From Vibrio maerlii (GTDB lineage Bacteria; Pseudomonadota; Gammaproteobacteria; Enterobacterales; Vibrionaceae): a DNA stretch of 64,000 nt. A model generated the notes under the pieces. That model ran no database searches. It was not told the DNA's origin and saw only the letters and a list, made by a program, of their open reading frames with translations. Shown in pieces: positions 8,755 through 18,087 of the stretch. The stretch's first letter is position 1; every line of letters begins with the position of its first letter. The stretch lies in assembly GCF_003415655.1 (NCBI RefSeq), contig NZ_QRHC01000002.1, forward strand, positions 620,008-684,007, read 5' to 3'. Position numbers and translations under genes: made by a program.

Positions 8755-9444
8755 ATGAGAGATTATCTACTGACGTTGTTCGTGCTTGCTTCTTTTCAGC
8801 TATCGGCTGCTCGCGTAGTACTCGATGGTTTGGTACCGGGTGTGGGTTCGATGGAGAAAGAAGTGGTGAGTATTAAGGAGCGTAAGTTTCTTAATATCGT
8901 TAAGCAAGAAACGGATTTTTCTTGTGGTGCGGCTTCGCTCGCAACGCTTCTTCGTTATGGCTATAACTTTGATACCAATGAAGAGCAGGTAATGCATGGC
9001 ATGTTTCAGGTATCTGATGCTCAGACTGCAAGGCAGTTAGGTTTTTCTATGCTTGATATCAAGAACTACGTCGAGCGTGTACTCGGTTTAAGAGTGCAAG
9101 GTTATAACATTCCTCCGGATAAGTTGGTTGAACTCCCTATTCCTACCATTGTGCTGCTAGATGTGCGTGGCTATCGTCATTTTGTTGTCCTTAAGCGTGT
9201 TGATAAAGATGGCAATGTTTACCTTGCCGATCCAGCACTTGGCAACTTGATTTTATCTATGGAGCAGTTTGAGCAAGGTTGGCAGGGCGTTGTGTTAGCG
9301 ATTGTTGGACAAGGTTATGATCAAGAGTCTCCACTGACGATGCCTTCCCCTCCGGTTACGGTGCGATCACTTGATGATCAATTTGCACCGGTTACGGCTT
9401 CTAATTTAATGGATTTTGGTTTTACAGCAGCGGAGCTGTTTTAA
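8755..9444 (+). CDS. fapD: FapD-like C39 family cysteine peptidase
   Basis: 229 residues from the ATG at 8755; an upstream in-frame ATG (8716) lies inside the stem-loop and is unlikely. A signal peptide (LLTLFVLASFQLSA) is followed by a C39 papain-like domain: the catalytic Cys57 in QETDFSCGAASLATLL, His142 in YRHFVVLKRV and Asp159 in LADPALG are all present. C39 domains cut double-glycine leaders in bacteriocin exporters; FapD is the periplasmic member of fap operons and is needed for fibre formation, with its substrate not settled. It sits between fapC and fapE as in Pseudomonas. The complete triad suggests an active enzyme. Confidence 0.85.
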   Translation: MRDYLLTLFVLASFQLSAARVVLDGLVPGVGSMEKEVVSIKERKFLNIVKQETDFSCGAASLATLLRYGYNFDTNEEQVMHGMFQVSDAQTARQLGFSMLDIKNYVERVLGLRVQGYNIPPDKLVELPIPTIVLLDVRGYRHFVVLKRVDKDGNVYLADPALGNLILSMEQFEQGWQGVVLAIVGQGYDQESPLTMPSPPVTVRSLDDQFAPVTASNLMDFGFTAAELF

Positions 9445-9454
9445 GGAACCGATT

Positions 9455-10147
9455 ATGAATTACAAACTATGGACGTTACTTAGCATTGTCTCTATTCCTA
9501 GTTTTGCGAGTGTTGATTGGCAATCGATGCAAGCAACCTTGGTTGAAGAACAGCAACTCTCTCATATGCGTGGTAAGTATCGCGCTTCCCAAGCCAGTGA
9601 AGACCTCTACTTCGGTGTTCAGATGTTAACGCATTGGAGTGATGGGCAGACCAACGGCTCTGCTGGAATGAATATCGCTATAAGTAAAAGTGCTGGAACA
9701 CTGACACCGACGGTTGAGATAAAACCTAACGGTACACTTGGATCGACAACGCCTACTCAGGCTCATACACAAGGTGGTGGTATGGTGCAGTTGATACAAA
9801 TTGAAGGGTACGGTAACCAAGGTGCAAATTACGCGGCAATTACGGATAATATTACGCAAGGCGAACAGTCGGTAAACGATGGCTCGAATGTTGATTACTA
9901 TCAATCGATAGATGCGAGTCAGGGCGAGGTGAGAGTTGGCTATCAGGTCAATTTGAGCGAGAGCAGTGTAGCGATTCAAGAGATCAGAAGCCTTACAACA
10001 TCAAAAGGTGCTTATCAGGGGATTCACCTCTCTGGGAATGACCTCGTGGTGAACAATTATATGTTGATGGAGATCGCACTACCCAAATCTTGGTCCAAAA
10101 ATAAATCAATAGGCTTAAATCATTCATTACTAAAAGGTTTGAAGTAG
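9455..10147 (+). CDS. fapE: Fap accessory amyloid-like protein, FapE-like
   Basis: 230 residues from the ATG at 9455, with AAGGA eight bases upstream. A signal peptide ends near PSFA-S. The body carries degenerate versions of the fibre repeat (GGGMVQLIQIEGYGNQGANY and GEVRVGYQVNLSESSVAIQE), as expected of FapE, a minor component found in purified Pseudomonas fibres. Position between fapD and fapF supports the call; sequence similarity alone is weak because only the repeat pattern is recognisable. It starts 10 bases after the fapD stop, so the two are probably co-translated. Confidence 0.7.
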   Translation: MNYKLWTLLSIVSIPSFASVDWQSMQATLVEEQQLSHMRGKYRASQASEDLYFGVQMLTHWSDGQTNGSAGMNIAISKSAGTLTPTVEIKPNGTLGSTTPTQAHTQGGGMVQLIQIEGYGNQGANYAAITDNITQGEQSVNDGSNVDYYQSIDASQGEVRVGYQVNLSESSVAIQEIRSLTTSKGAYQGIHLSGNDLVVNNYMLMEIALPKSWSKNKSIGLNHSLLKGLK

Positions 10148-10170
10148 TAAGAAAGAATTAGATACCCAGT

Positions 10171-10186
10171 GTCTCACTCATGAGAC
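10171..10186. promoter_or_regulatory. Palindrome upstream of fapF resembling the fap activator site
   Basis: GTCTCA, four bases, TGAGAC, with an extra T on the left as in the upstream sites (TGTCTCA). It lies in the 95-base gap between fapE and fapF, and a second CTCATGAG follows at 10189-10196. The same half-sites occur before fapB. I find no sigma-54 promoter core here. It may be a second binding site for the operon's regulator or an RNA stem that separates fapE from fapF. Confidence 0.45.
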
Positions 10187-10242
10187 TGCTCATGAGGAAA
10201 GTAGCGTCTAATATTTAGCGAGTTTCATACATCGGAGTGAAA

Positions 10243-11643
10243 ATGAAAAGGAATTCGCTAGTACTGTTCGGCTATACGCTGACAGGCCTTGCCCCTTCAT
10301 TGGTATTAGCAAACACAGAAGGTGGACAGGTTCAAACAACGACAGTGGCACAAGAATTAGAAAGACAAAGACAAATAAACGCTCAACTACAGGCTCAAAT
10401 TCAGCAACAACAGCAAGTTATGCAACAGGTGATTAAAGCGGTTAATAATCACCAACAAGTTTTGATTGATCATCAAGGTAACATCGAAACCTTAGTTAAT
10501 AAGAACAATCGTGTTTCTGCTGAGATGCAATCGCAGTTGAAAGAGCAAGCTGAGCGTACGTCTTCTACAATTCCAGAGCCCGTTGAGGTCAATGCTCAAC
10601 AAAATGTGACAGCGCCAACTCCGCCTCGCCCGGAAACTCAGGCTAATCAACCTCAAGTTATCGCAAAGAGGGAGCCAGAGGTTCAGGAGTCGGCCCCAAG
10701 GAGCCGAAGTGCTGAAGATGTTTATCAAGAAGCGGGTAATGTCTTCACCCGTAAGCTGACGGTCGAAACAGCTTTTCGCTATAGCTACTTTGATCGAAAA
10801 GATCTCACGTTAAGTGGCTTCTTAGCACTCGATTCAATCTTCTTGGGTGACATCAATCTAGATAGAGTCCGTTCAAATACCTTTAATGTTGATTTTACTG
10901 GGCGATACACGATCAATGATCGCTGGCAAGTAGAGTTAGTGGTTCCGACGATTTATCGCTGGACAGACTATCAAACGGTGGGACAAAACAACTCCAGTGA
11001 TGGTTTAGAGTCCGGTAAGGTGGATAGTTCAGGGATCGGTGACATCAGCGCTGGTGTTTATTACCGACTACTCAAAGAAACTGAAGACTACCCTGACTTA
11101 GTTTGGAATTTTCGTGTCACCACTCCAACAGGGGAAGACCCGTACGGCATCGCAACCAGCAGTTCTGATTCTGGCAATCTCAATACACCAGACTCTTTAC
11201 CGACAGGAAGCGGTGTATGGGGGCTAGGTACTGGAATATCCATCGTCAAAACTTACGATCCAGCGATCGTTTTCCTCAACCTTAATTACACTCATCAACT
11301 TGAACAAAAATTCTCTGATATCAGTAGCGCAGATGGTGATCAAGAAGGTTACGTTAAACTAGGCGATTCTTGGGATTATGGTATCGGTGTTGCTTTTGCG
11401 ATTAGTGAACGAATGAGTTTAGCGCTGAACTTCAGTCAATCGATGAGTAAAGAGTCGAAACAACGTCTAAGAGGAGGTAGTTGGGTTGACGTAACAGGTA
11501 GTGATACCAATAACGCCACGCTGGGTATAGGTTCGACCATGGCACTTACAGAGAATCTCAGTATGGTGACACAGGTGAGCTCTGGACTAAGTGATGATGC
11601 TGCAGACTATGCTGTGAGCGTACGTTTTCCTTATCGTTTCTAA
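10243..11643 (+). CDS. fapF: FapF-like outer-membrane amyloid translocator
   Basis: 466 residues from the ATG at 10243, with CGGAG just upstream; a GTG two codons earlier is possible. A signal peptide ending near LVLA-N is followed by a Gln-rich coiled coil (about 30-95; repeated QLQAQIQQQQQVMQQV-like heptads), a Pro/Gln-rich linker, and a C-terminal beta-barrel from about 170 that ends in aromatic YRF. This order, coiled-coil plug region then barrel, is the known design of Pseudomonas FapF, which forms a trimeric pore exporting FapB, FapC and FapE. It ends the structural part of the operon and is followed after 29 bases by the regulator. Confidence 0.85.
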   Translation: MKRNSLVLFGYTLTGLAPSLVLANTEGGQVQTTTVAQELERQRQINAQLQAQIQQQQQVMQQVIKAVNNHQQVLIDHQGNIETLVNKNNRVSAEMQSQLKEQAERTSSTIPEPVEVNAQQNVTAPTPPRPETQANQPQVIAKREPEVQESAPRSRSAEDVYQEAGNVFTRKLTVETAFRYSYFDRKDLTLSGFLALDSIFLGDINLDRVRSNTFNVDFTGRYTINDRWQVELVVPTIYRWTDYQTVGQNNSSDGLESGKVDSSGIGDISAGVYYRLLKETEDYPDLVWNFRVTTPTGEDPYGIATSSSDSGNLNTPDSLPTGSGVWGLGTGISIVKTYDPAIVFLNLNYTHQLEQKFSDISSADGDQEGYVKLGDSWDYGIGVAFAISERMSLALNFSQSMSKESKQRLRGGSWVDVTGSDTNNATLGIGSTMALTENLSMVTQVSSGLSDDAADYAVSVRFPYRF

Positions 11644-11672
11644 TAACAATGAATCCAAAATAAGGCTTAACT

Positions 11673-13061
11673 ATGAAACAAGACCGTTCGGTTTCAATCA
11701 TTGTATTAAGCAGCCATTTCGCTCTTTGGTCTGATTTCCTGTGTAAATATGAATGGCGTTATAAGGTTTTGCCAGTACTGAGTGCCAATGAGTTGCCTAT
11801 TCACCAAGCGGAGAGGTTGGTTTTGGTCATCGACTTTTCTTGTGACGTCCTTAACTTGACTCAGCTTGAAGCTATTGCGAGGCACCATCCTAGCTTGCGA
11901 ATTATCGCTTATCTAGACAAAGAGCAACGTGCCAAGCTGACCACTCATGAATTGGGTTGTATCTCTCGCTATTGTGTCGACTTTTATACCAGCCCGCTTC
12001 CAGAATATGAATTGAGTAAGACTTTAGGTCATCAAGTTGGGATAGCTCAACTTGAAACGACAAGAGCAAAGCCCGGGACTTCATCAAGCTCTATTGAACA
12101 CCAGGCAGGAGCTCTTAGTGGTCAATCTATTCCGATAGTAGCTTTGAATCGTCAGATATTGAGAGTAGCGCCGGCGGACGTGAATATACTAATACGTGGT
12201 GAGAGTGGTACGGGTAAGGAATTGATTGCACGTGCTTTACATCAAGCCTCTAAACGGAAGAATCACCCTTTTATCGCGGTGAACTGTGGTGGTTTGAATG
12301 AAAACTTGGTTCATTCAGAGCTGTTTGGTCATGAAAAAGGCGCTTTTACTGGTGCAAATAAAGCTAAGCCAGGGAAAGTGGCTTTAGCTGACAAAGGTAC
12401 GTTATTTTTAGACGAGATTGGCGACTTGCCTTTGAGCCAACAGGCTAACTTGCTGCGCTTTCTCCAAGAAGGTGTGATTGATAGTTTAGGCAGCCATAAG
12501 TCTCAGAAAGTAGATGTAAGGGTGTTGGCTGCTACTCATGTCAATCTAGAGCAAGCGATTGAACAGGGTAAGTTCAGAGAAGACCTGTATTACCGCCTCA
12601 ATGTCGTGACATTAACGTCGCCGCCATTGAGAGAGCGCGGTGACGACATCTTGCTCCTCGCCGAGCAATTTAAGCATCAGTTTGTTGAAGAGTTTTCTTC
12701 CTTGCCCTTAGAGTTCAGTGAGGAAGCCAAGTTAGTTATGCTCAAACATGGATGGTCTGGTAACGTTCGAGAGCTAATCAACGTTATTAAGCGCGCGGTA
12801 TTGATGTGTGAAGGTGATTTCATTTCCTCTGAGCTTCTAGAGCTGAGTACCGTTGATGTTAATGCGCTATCGCACTCTCATTCCATTGAAAAAGAGCAAT
12901 TGTTGAGAGCACTAAGGAATAGTGGTGGCACAGTGGTAGATGCGGCGCGGCTACTGGGAGTTTCTCGTGCGACTATGTATAGGCTACTCAAAAAGCATGA
13001 CCTCAATACGGCTCTACAATACCTTCGCAAAAAGCCAAGCGACTTTGAATACCAATCTTAG
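11673..13061 (+). CDS. VpsR-like sigma-54 dependent transcriptional activator
   Basis: 462 residues. The N-terminal 125 residues look like a diverged receiver domain with an Asp at 54 (LVLVIDFSCD) as the possible phosphorylation position, similar in layout to VpsR. The central AAA+ domain has Walker A GESGTGKE (176-183), the sigma-54 contact loop GAFTGA (223-228), Walker B TLFLDEIGDL and an arginine-finger region (YYRLNVV). The C-terminus is a Fis-type helix-turn-helix, TVVDAARLLGVSRATMYRLL. GAFTGA is intact, so it should activate sigma-54 promoters. It is 29 bases after fapF, in the operon whose promoter is of that type, and most likely activates its own operon. Cyclic-di-GMP control by analogy with VpsR or FleQ is inference. 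Confidence 0.88.
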   Translation: MKQDRSVSIIVLSSHFALWSDFLCKYEWRYKVLPVLSANELPIHQAERLVLVIDFSCDVLNLTQLEAIARHHPSLRIIAYLDKEQRAKLTTHELGCISRYCVDFYTSPLPEYELSKTLGHQVGIAQLETTRAKPGTSSSSIEHQAGALSGQSIPIVALNRQILRVAPADVNILIRGESGTGKELIARALHQASKRKNHPFIAVNCGGLNENLVHSELFGHEKGAFTGANKAKPGKVALADKGTLFLDEIGDLPLSQQANLLRFLQEGVIDSLGSHKSQKVDVRVLAATHVNLEQAIEQGKFREDLYYRLNVVTLTSPPLRERGDDILLLAEQFKHQFVEEFSSLPLEFSEEAKLVMLKHGWSGNVRELINVIKRAVLMCEGDFISSELLELSTVDVNALSHSHSIEKEQLLRALRNSGGTVVDAARLLGVSRATMYRLLKKHDLNTALQYLRKKPSDFEYQS

Positions 13062-13119
13062 GTTACCTTATGCTATATTGCGCGTTCTAACCCTTTAGAG
13101 TAGTCAGTGAGTAGTGGGT

Positions 13120-13623
13120 ATGAAGCTTTTAGCAGATAAAACCGGTGAGCAATTTTTATCAATCCTTGAAGAAAATGGGGATGAACTGAAGGTTCAGTTT
13201 ATTACTAATGAAGGTAAGATTATTGGGCAGCCATTCAAGGACTCGAAAGCGGGCTTATTTCTTACTGGATGGCGAGATAGAGAGACATCAACGGTTATCG
13301 GCTTAACCAAGTTTAGACAAGGTATTACTGAGGATGCTGAAGTCAGTTTTGCACTTCATCAACTCTATCCACTGGGTCGAAAGGTTAAGTTACCCTCTGG
13401 TGAGATATACCTCATTGCAAGCTATGCAAATACTCATACTGACGGATATTACATGTTCCTCAAGAAATCTTTGGATTCTGAATTGGTTCGCCTAAAAATG
13501 ACGCCAGAGTGGGAGCTTCAGCCAAGTGAAAAGCTATTGAGGTTGCCGTACTATCCTGCGCCAAAAACTCAAGCAGAGCTCGATAATATTGATGAGTTTG
13601 ATGCTTGGGCGGGTGGCTTTTAG
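13120..13623 (+). CDS. Conserved-looking hypothetical protein
   Basis: 167 residues from the ATG at 13120 (a GTG at 13114 is the alternative). I do not recognise a family. It has no signal peptide or membrane segment; it is a mixed, mostly soluble sequence with a beta-rich N-terminal half and an acidic C-terminus (DNIDEFDAWAGGF). It follows the sigma-54 regulator by 58 bases on the same strand and could be read through from it. Its stop overlaps the converging GGDEF gene by four bases. Confidence 0.6.
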   Translation: MKLLADKTGEQFLSILEENGDELKVQFITNEGKIIGQPFKDSKAGLFLTGWRDRETSTVIGLTKFRQGITEDAEVSFALHQLYPLGRKVKLPSGEIYLIASYANTHTDGYYMFLKKSLDSELVRLKMTPEWELQPSEKLLRLPYYPAPKTQAELDNIDEFDAWAGGF

Positions 13624-15362
13624 TTCTCTTGTTCCAACTGCTGGAACAGCTCATCATTAATGCTTTGGTTGTAGAGAGCGTATTGTCCCTTTCTCTTTTG
13701 TTTAGCATAAGTGAGTGCCATATCCGCATGAGCCATAAGATCTTTCATGGTTAGGTTGTCGTTCGGGTAGACAGCTACTCCGGTGGTGACTTTTATCTCG
13801 AATGAGGTGTCGTTAATTACCATTGGCTCATTCAAACAACCGTTGATCATTTGAACATACGGCTCGATAGAGCTTTCTCCTTCTCGTTGGAAAGGAATGC
13901 TCCAAACAAATTCATCCCCCCCAAACCTCGCTACAATTGCGTTTACAGGGCAAACAGACTGAAAGCGTTTCGCCACCTGCTTGATGACTTCATCACCAAC
14001 TTGGTGACCGTATTGATCATTGATTCTCTTAAAATGAACCACATCGACAAAGAATACGGCGACGTTGCCGGATTGAGCATGAGCGTGAAGAAGGTGCTGC
14101 TTGGCCACTTTTTCAAAACGAGTGCGGTTTGGTAGTTCAGTTAAGCCATCATGCTCAGCTTGATAACGAAGCTGCTCTTTTTGGCTTTGAAGCTGAGTGA
14201 AGTGCTGCGAAATCTGTAATTGATAGCTTTTAAATCGCTTACTTAGGTACTGACTTAAGGCAAAAGAGAACAGTGATAGTAGTGCTGCCAGTGGTAGCAA
14301 AATGAGCGTGATATTGATGATTTCGGAGTTGTGCTGTTTATGTAGTTGCTCAACTAAAAGATCCGTTTCTGCCTCAAGTCCACTAAGTTTGATACCAGAA
14401 CCAATGATCCACTGCCAGGGCTCATCAAAAGTGACAAAGCTTAGTTTATCCTGCAGTTCTGTATTCTCACCAACGATTTCATGAATGTGACTCGTGTGTT
14501 GGATGAAGGCTGAGTTTTGCCCATTTTGTTCAATTTGTAGTAACGCTTTGTTGGCTAGCATTGGAAAGGCTTTACCAATGAATTCAGGCTGGCTGTGTGC
14601 GATCACTTTACCTGCGCGATCTAGAATAAACAGGTTGTCGTCGTGATCGTGATGAATGGTTGAAACCCAGTGGATGAGCTGTTTTTGAATTGCTTGCTCA
14701 ACTTCGACAATATATTCCCCCGTTCCTATGAACCAATTGAAGGGTTCAAAGTAACGACCGTAGCCGATTTTTTCAAATTCACCTATTTCCCCAGGCTTAG
14801 CAAACCACCAACGGTAGAACGCAGAACCGTCATCTGATTGTTTTATTAGCTCGATGTGCTCTTTTAAAATCTCAACACCATGCGCATCTTTTGCTGAAAG
14901 ACGGTTTTCTCCTTGGATATGAGGCAATAGAGGGTGCATTACATTGTTGCCTTCCATATCGAAGATAAAGAAGTAGCCTCGATTTTCATTGAAACGAATT
15001 GGCCTGAGTGCCTCTGCGATCATCTGCTTGCTGTCGGTGACCTGGACTAGACTATTCTGTTCGTAGAGTGCTTTAGCAATATTATGTGCTTCGTCGACAC
15101 GCTGTTTGATCTCATTCTTTAAAACCGACTCTGTTTGCTTGCGCTCATAATCAATTTGATTAACGGTAGTTGTCACCTGTTGAGCAAGTTCAGATTTACG
15201 TGTTTCTAGTGTTTCTTCAATTAGCTTACTTTGGTAGCTCTCAAGTCGGCTTGATTGGTCACTAACATTTATAAAATAGAAAAGCGAGATAAAGAGAAGA
15301 ACCAACAGAAAGGGAAGCGTTCTGAGGAGCTGCAAGATACGATGTTCAGTGTCGTTATTCAT
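13620..15362 (-). CDS. Diguanylate cyclase with two Cache sensor domains
   Basis: 580 residues. A membrane helix (about 14-33) and a second one (about 350-372) enclose a periplasmic part with two Cache-like modules: GYFFIFDMEGNNVMHPLLP with FNWFIGTGEYI, then NLFILDRAGKVIAHSQPEF with WQWIIGSGIKL. After a coiled coil comes a GGDEF domain with the intact motif RFGGDEF near residue 480 and FKRINDQYGHQVGDE upstream, so it should make cyclic-di-GMP from GTP. The usual DxD before FK reads DVV, keeping the first, metal-binding Asp. There is no RxxD inhibitory site. It probably senses a small periplasmic ligand. A link to the neighbouring amyloid operon is suggested by location only. Confidence 0.9.
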   Translation of the reverse strand: MNNDTEHRILQLLRTLPFLLVLLFISLFYFINVSDQSSRLESYQSKLIEETLETRKSELAQQVTTTVNQIDYERKQTESVLKNEIKQRVDEAHNIAKALYEQNSLVQVTDSKQMIAEALRPIRFNENRGYFFIFDMEGNNVMHPLLPHIQGENRLSAKDAHGVEILKEHIELIKQSDDGSAFYRWWFAKPGEIGEFEKIGYGRYFEPFNWFIGTGEYIVEVEQAIQKQLIHWVSTIHHDHDDNLFILDRAGKVIAHSQPEFIGKAFPMLANKALLQIEQNGQNSAFIQHTSHIHEIVGENTELQDKLSFVTFDEPWQWIIGSGIKLSGLEAETDLLVEQLHKQHNSEIINITLILLPLAALLSLFSFALSQYLSKRFKSYQLQISQHFTQLQSQKEQLRYQAEHDGLTELPNRTRFEKVAKQHLLHAHAQSGNVAVFFVDVVHFKRINDQYGHQVGDEVIKQVAKRFQSVCPVNAIVARFGGDEFVWSIPFQREGESSIEPYVQMINGCLNEPMVINDTSFEIKVTTGVAVYPNDNLTMKDLMAHADMALTYAKQKRKGQYALYNQSINDELFQQLEQEN

Positions 15363-15658
15363 ATTGATATTGAATAGATGCCGATTGATATGCAGATGAA
15401 TGAGAGATAAGTTTGATATAGCCCCTCAATTTTTCCCAGTATCATCGCTCAGCAATGTTACCCCGGTCATGTTGTTGGCAATCAATGTTTATAAATGCGA
15501 TACATGTTGCATAAATCTGCATCTTTATATTAGAAATTTTTGTCAACTTCGGTCGGTTAAAAGCTGAGCGATTGGAACCGTTTGTCTGATAAGTCACTAA
15601 AATGTAAATAGAAGTCATCTATAGTTAATGTAATTACCACCAAAATCGAGAGCAGTAT
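15363..15658. other. Intergenic region, divergent promoters presumed
   Basis: 296 bases between the divergent GGDEF and Lon-like genes. It is AT-rich and must hold promoters for both, but I see no convincing operator, riboswitch or terminator. Confidence 0.4.
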
Positions 15659-18019
15659 ATGGCGATAGAACAATTACACCCAGGCCAGCTTTATCATTCG
15701 GCTGAGCTAGAAAAGCTGCCATGTAAGTCGACAAAAGAGTTGCCACCTATCGATGAGATCGTCGGGCAAGAAAGAGCGCAAAAAGCGGTCGAGTTTGCGA
15801 TGTCGATTAAAGAGAAAGGCTATAACATTTATGCCATTGGCCAAAACGGTTTGGGTAAGCGAACTATGATCCTTCGTTACCTGAGTCGACATGTGCACGA
15901 AAGTGACATGTTGTTTGACTGGTGCTATGTGGCGAACTTTGATGATATTCGAACGCCTAAAGTGTTAAAGCTTCCAGTCGGTGTTGGCTCCCAGCTAAAG
16001 AAAGACATCGATAAGCTGATTACCAAGCTGCTAAAAGCGATGCCTCTTGCATTTGATAACGAAATGTACTTCTCTCGTGCCGATAAGTTAAAAAATCAGC
16101 TTGTTCAGAAGCAGCAAACTGAGTTGGAAGTCATCAGTAAGGAAGCCGCAGAGCGTGGGATCAGTTTGACCCTAACAACTCAAGGTGATTATCAGTTCGT
16201 CGCGATGAACGGTGAAGAGCAGCATACTGAAGAAACGTTTGATGCATTACCGGAATCAGAGCAGGAGGCGTTTGGGAGTAAAATTGATGAGCTCGAAGTT
16301 AAATTGCGTGGCATGGTTCGTGAGTTAACGGAGTGGGAGGAGTTCTATAGTGAGAAGATTCAGAAACTGAATGATGAAGTGACGCTAGATGTCATTGCTC
16401 ATTTTATTAAACAGCTCAAAAAGGACTATGCAGGTTACCCAGACATCAAGCGTTATCTCACTGAACTACAAAAAGATATTGTAGAGAATGCGGACATTTT
16501 CCTTGAAGAGAGTGGTGAGAATGCAGAAATCGCGACCGCCTCTTTAGACAAAAAAATGCCGCGTCGCTACAAGGTTAACGTTCTCGTTAGTCAAAAAGAG
16601 GAAGCCTTCCCGATCGTAGTGGAAGAGAACCCTAACTATCACTCATTATTTGGCTACATTGAAACGGCGACATTCAAAGGCACCGTGTTTACCGACTTCT
16701 CATTGATTCGCTCTGGTGCATTGCATCGAGCCAATGGCGGGGTGTTATTGATGGATGCAGTGAAAGTGCTTGAGCAGCCCTATGTTTGGGATGGGCTTAA
16801 GCGTGCATTGCGTTCGAGACAGCTTAGTTTTACTTCGCTTGAGAAAGAACTCACGCTGACAGGCGCTGTTTCGTTAGATCCAGAACCAATCCCACTCGAT
16901 GTGAAAATCATTCTGTTTGGTGACTATCGTACCTATCAACTACTGCAGCATTATGATCCAGAGTTCAGCGAGCTGTTTAGGGTCACAGCTGATTTTGAAG
17001 ATGAGATGATCAGAACCCCGGATTCAGAGCTGCATTACGCGCGCTTTATCTCCAGCATCGTGCACGACAATAAAATGCTGCATTGCGATAAAAAAGCCAT
17101 TGCTCGCATCATTGAGCACAGCTCTCGCATTTCAGGAAACCAAGGTAAGATTTCGCTTCATTCAGCGCATATTGCGAATCTACTTCGAGAATCTAATTAT
17201 GTCGCACGCAGCGCAAAATCAAACTTGATTCGTTCTAGCCATGTAGAGCAAGCATTATCAAATCAAGTGCTTAGGGTGAGCCGCTTACAAGACAGCGTAA
17301 TGGAAAGTTTTACCAATGGCACGACGCTGATGCGAACCGAAGGAGAAGCAGTAGGACAGGTGAATGCATTGTCTGTACTCGCAACGAGCGACCATATGTT
17401 CGGTGCGCCAAACCGTATTACCGCAACGACCGCTTTTGGTGAAGGCGAAGTGATTGATATTGAGCGAAATGTTGACCTTGGCGGTAGCATTCACTCCAAG
17501 GGGGTGATGATTTTATCTGCCTACTTGTCATCTGTATTTGGTAAAACGGCACGTGTTCCGTTGACGACGAACATTACCTTCGAGCAATCGTACGGTGGTG
17601 TAGATGGTGACAGTGCGAGTATGGCTGAGTTCTGTGCGGTGGTGTCGGCGTTTTCGAGGCAGCCAAATCGTCAAGATATTGCGATTACTGGCTCGATGAA
17701 CCAGTTTGGTGAATCTCAACCTATTGGCGGAGTAAACGAGAAAATAGAAGGCTTCTATGACGTGTGTGTTATCAAAGGGCGCCACGCTTCACAAGGGGTG
17801 ATCATTCCGCGTTCTAATGTTCAGAATTTGATGCTGCGCGCAGACATTGTCAAAGCGGTTGAAAAAGGCGAGTTTAGTATCTGGGCAATCGACCATGTGA
17901 CAGAAGCCGTGAAATTGTTTACGGGTAAAGAAGCTGGCGTGTCGAGTGATGAAGGAAGTTACCCGATTGATACCATCTTTGGAATTGCACAAGCGAAGCT
18001 TAATGCATTAAGAAAGTAG
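15659..18019 (+). CDS. Lon-like ATP-dependent protease (AAA + Lon proteolytic domain)
   Basis: 786 residues, the usual length for the Lon-related family that includes E. coli YcbZ. An early nucleotide-binding site, AIGQNGLGKRTM (about 59-70), is a Walker A form in which the usual GKT/S is GKR. A long helical insertion (about 140-290) is followed by the second half of the AAA domain with HRANGGVLLMDAVKVLEQP. The C-terminal Lon protease domain carries the catalytic Ser652 in GVDGDSASMAEF and Lys695 in GGVNEKIEGF. These give a Ser-Lys dyad as in Lon, so protease activity is likely. Substrates of this branch are poorly known. It is monocistronic, with a strong terminator 11 bases downstream. Confidence 0.9.
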   Translation: MAIEQLHPGQLYHSAELEKLPCKSTKELPPIDEIVGQERAQKAVEFAMSIKEKGYNIYAIGQNGLGKRTMILRYLSRHVHESDMLFDWCYVANFDDIRTPKVLKLPVGVGSQLKKDIDKLITKLLKAMPLAFDNEMYFSRADKLKNQLVQKQQTELEVISKEAAERGISLTLTTQGDYQFVAMNGEEQHTEETFDALPESEQEAFGSKIDELEVKLRGMVRELTEWEEFYSEKIQKLNDEVTLDVIAHFIKQLKKDYAGYPDIKRYLTELQKDIVENADIFLEESGENAEIATASLDKKMPRRYKVNVLVSQKEEAFPIVVEENPNYHSLFGYIETATFKGTVFTDFSLIRSGALHRANGGVLLMDAVKVLEQPYVWDGLKRALRSRQLSFTSLEKELTLTGAVSLDPEPIPLDVKIILFGDYRTYQLLQHYDPEFSELFRVTADFEDEMIRTPDSELHYARFISSIVHDNKMLHCDKKAIARIIEHSSRISGNQGKISLHSAHIANLLRESNYVARSAKSNLIRSSHVEQALSNQVLRVSRLQDSVMESFTNGTTLMRTEGEAVGQVNALSVLATSDHMFGAPNRITATTAFGEGEVIDIERNVDLGGSIHSKGVMILSAYLSSVFGKTARVPLTTNITFEQSYGGVDGDSASMAEFCAVVSAFSRQPNRQDIAITGSMNQFGESQPIGGVNEKIEGFYDVCVIKGRHASQGVIIPRSNVQNLMLRADIVKAVEKGEFSIWAIDHVTEAVKLFTGKEAGVSSDEGSYPIDTIFGIAQAKLNALRK

Positions 18020-18029
18020 AACACCGACA

Positions 18030-18063
18030 AATAACAAGGCCGACGAATGTCGGCCTTGTTATT
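18030..18063. terminator. Bidirectional terminator between Lon-like and PilZ genes
   Basis: A perfect 15-bp stem with loop GAAT, core AAGGCCGAC/GTCGGCCTT. It lies between two converging genes and has A-rich and T-rich flanks, so it can serve both. Confidence 0.9.
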
Positions 18064-18087
18064 ATCTGAGCGGTCTAAATAGATTAA

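Noticed and set aside
10148..10242. Sigma-54 promoter before fapF
   Set aside because: A related dyad is present, but no TGGC-N8-TGC core could be found.
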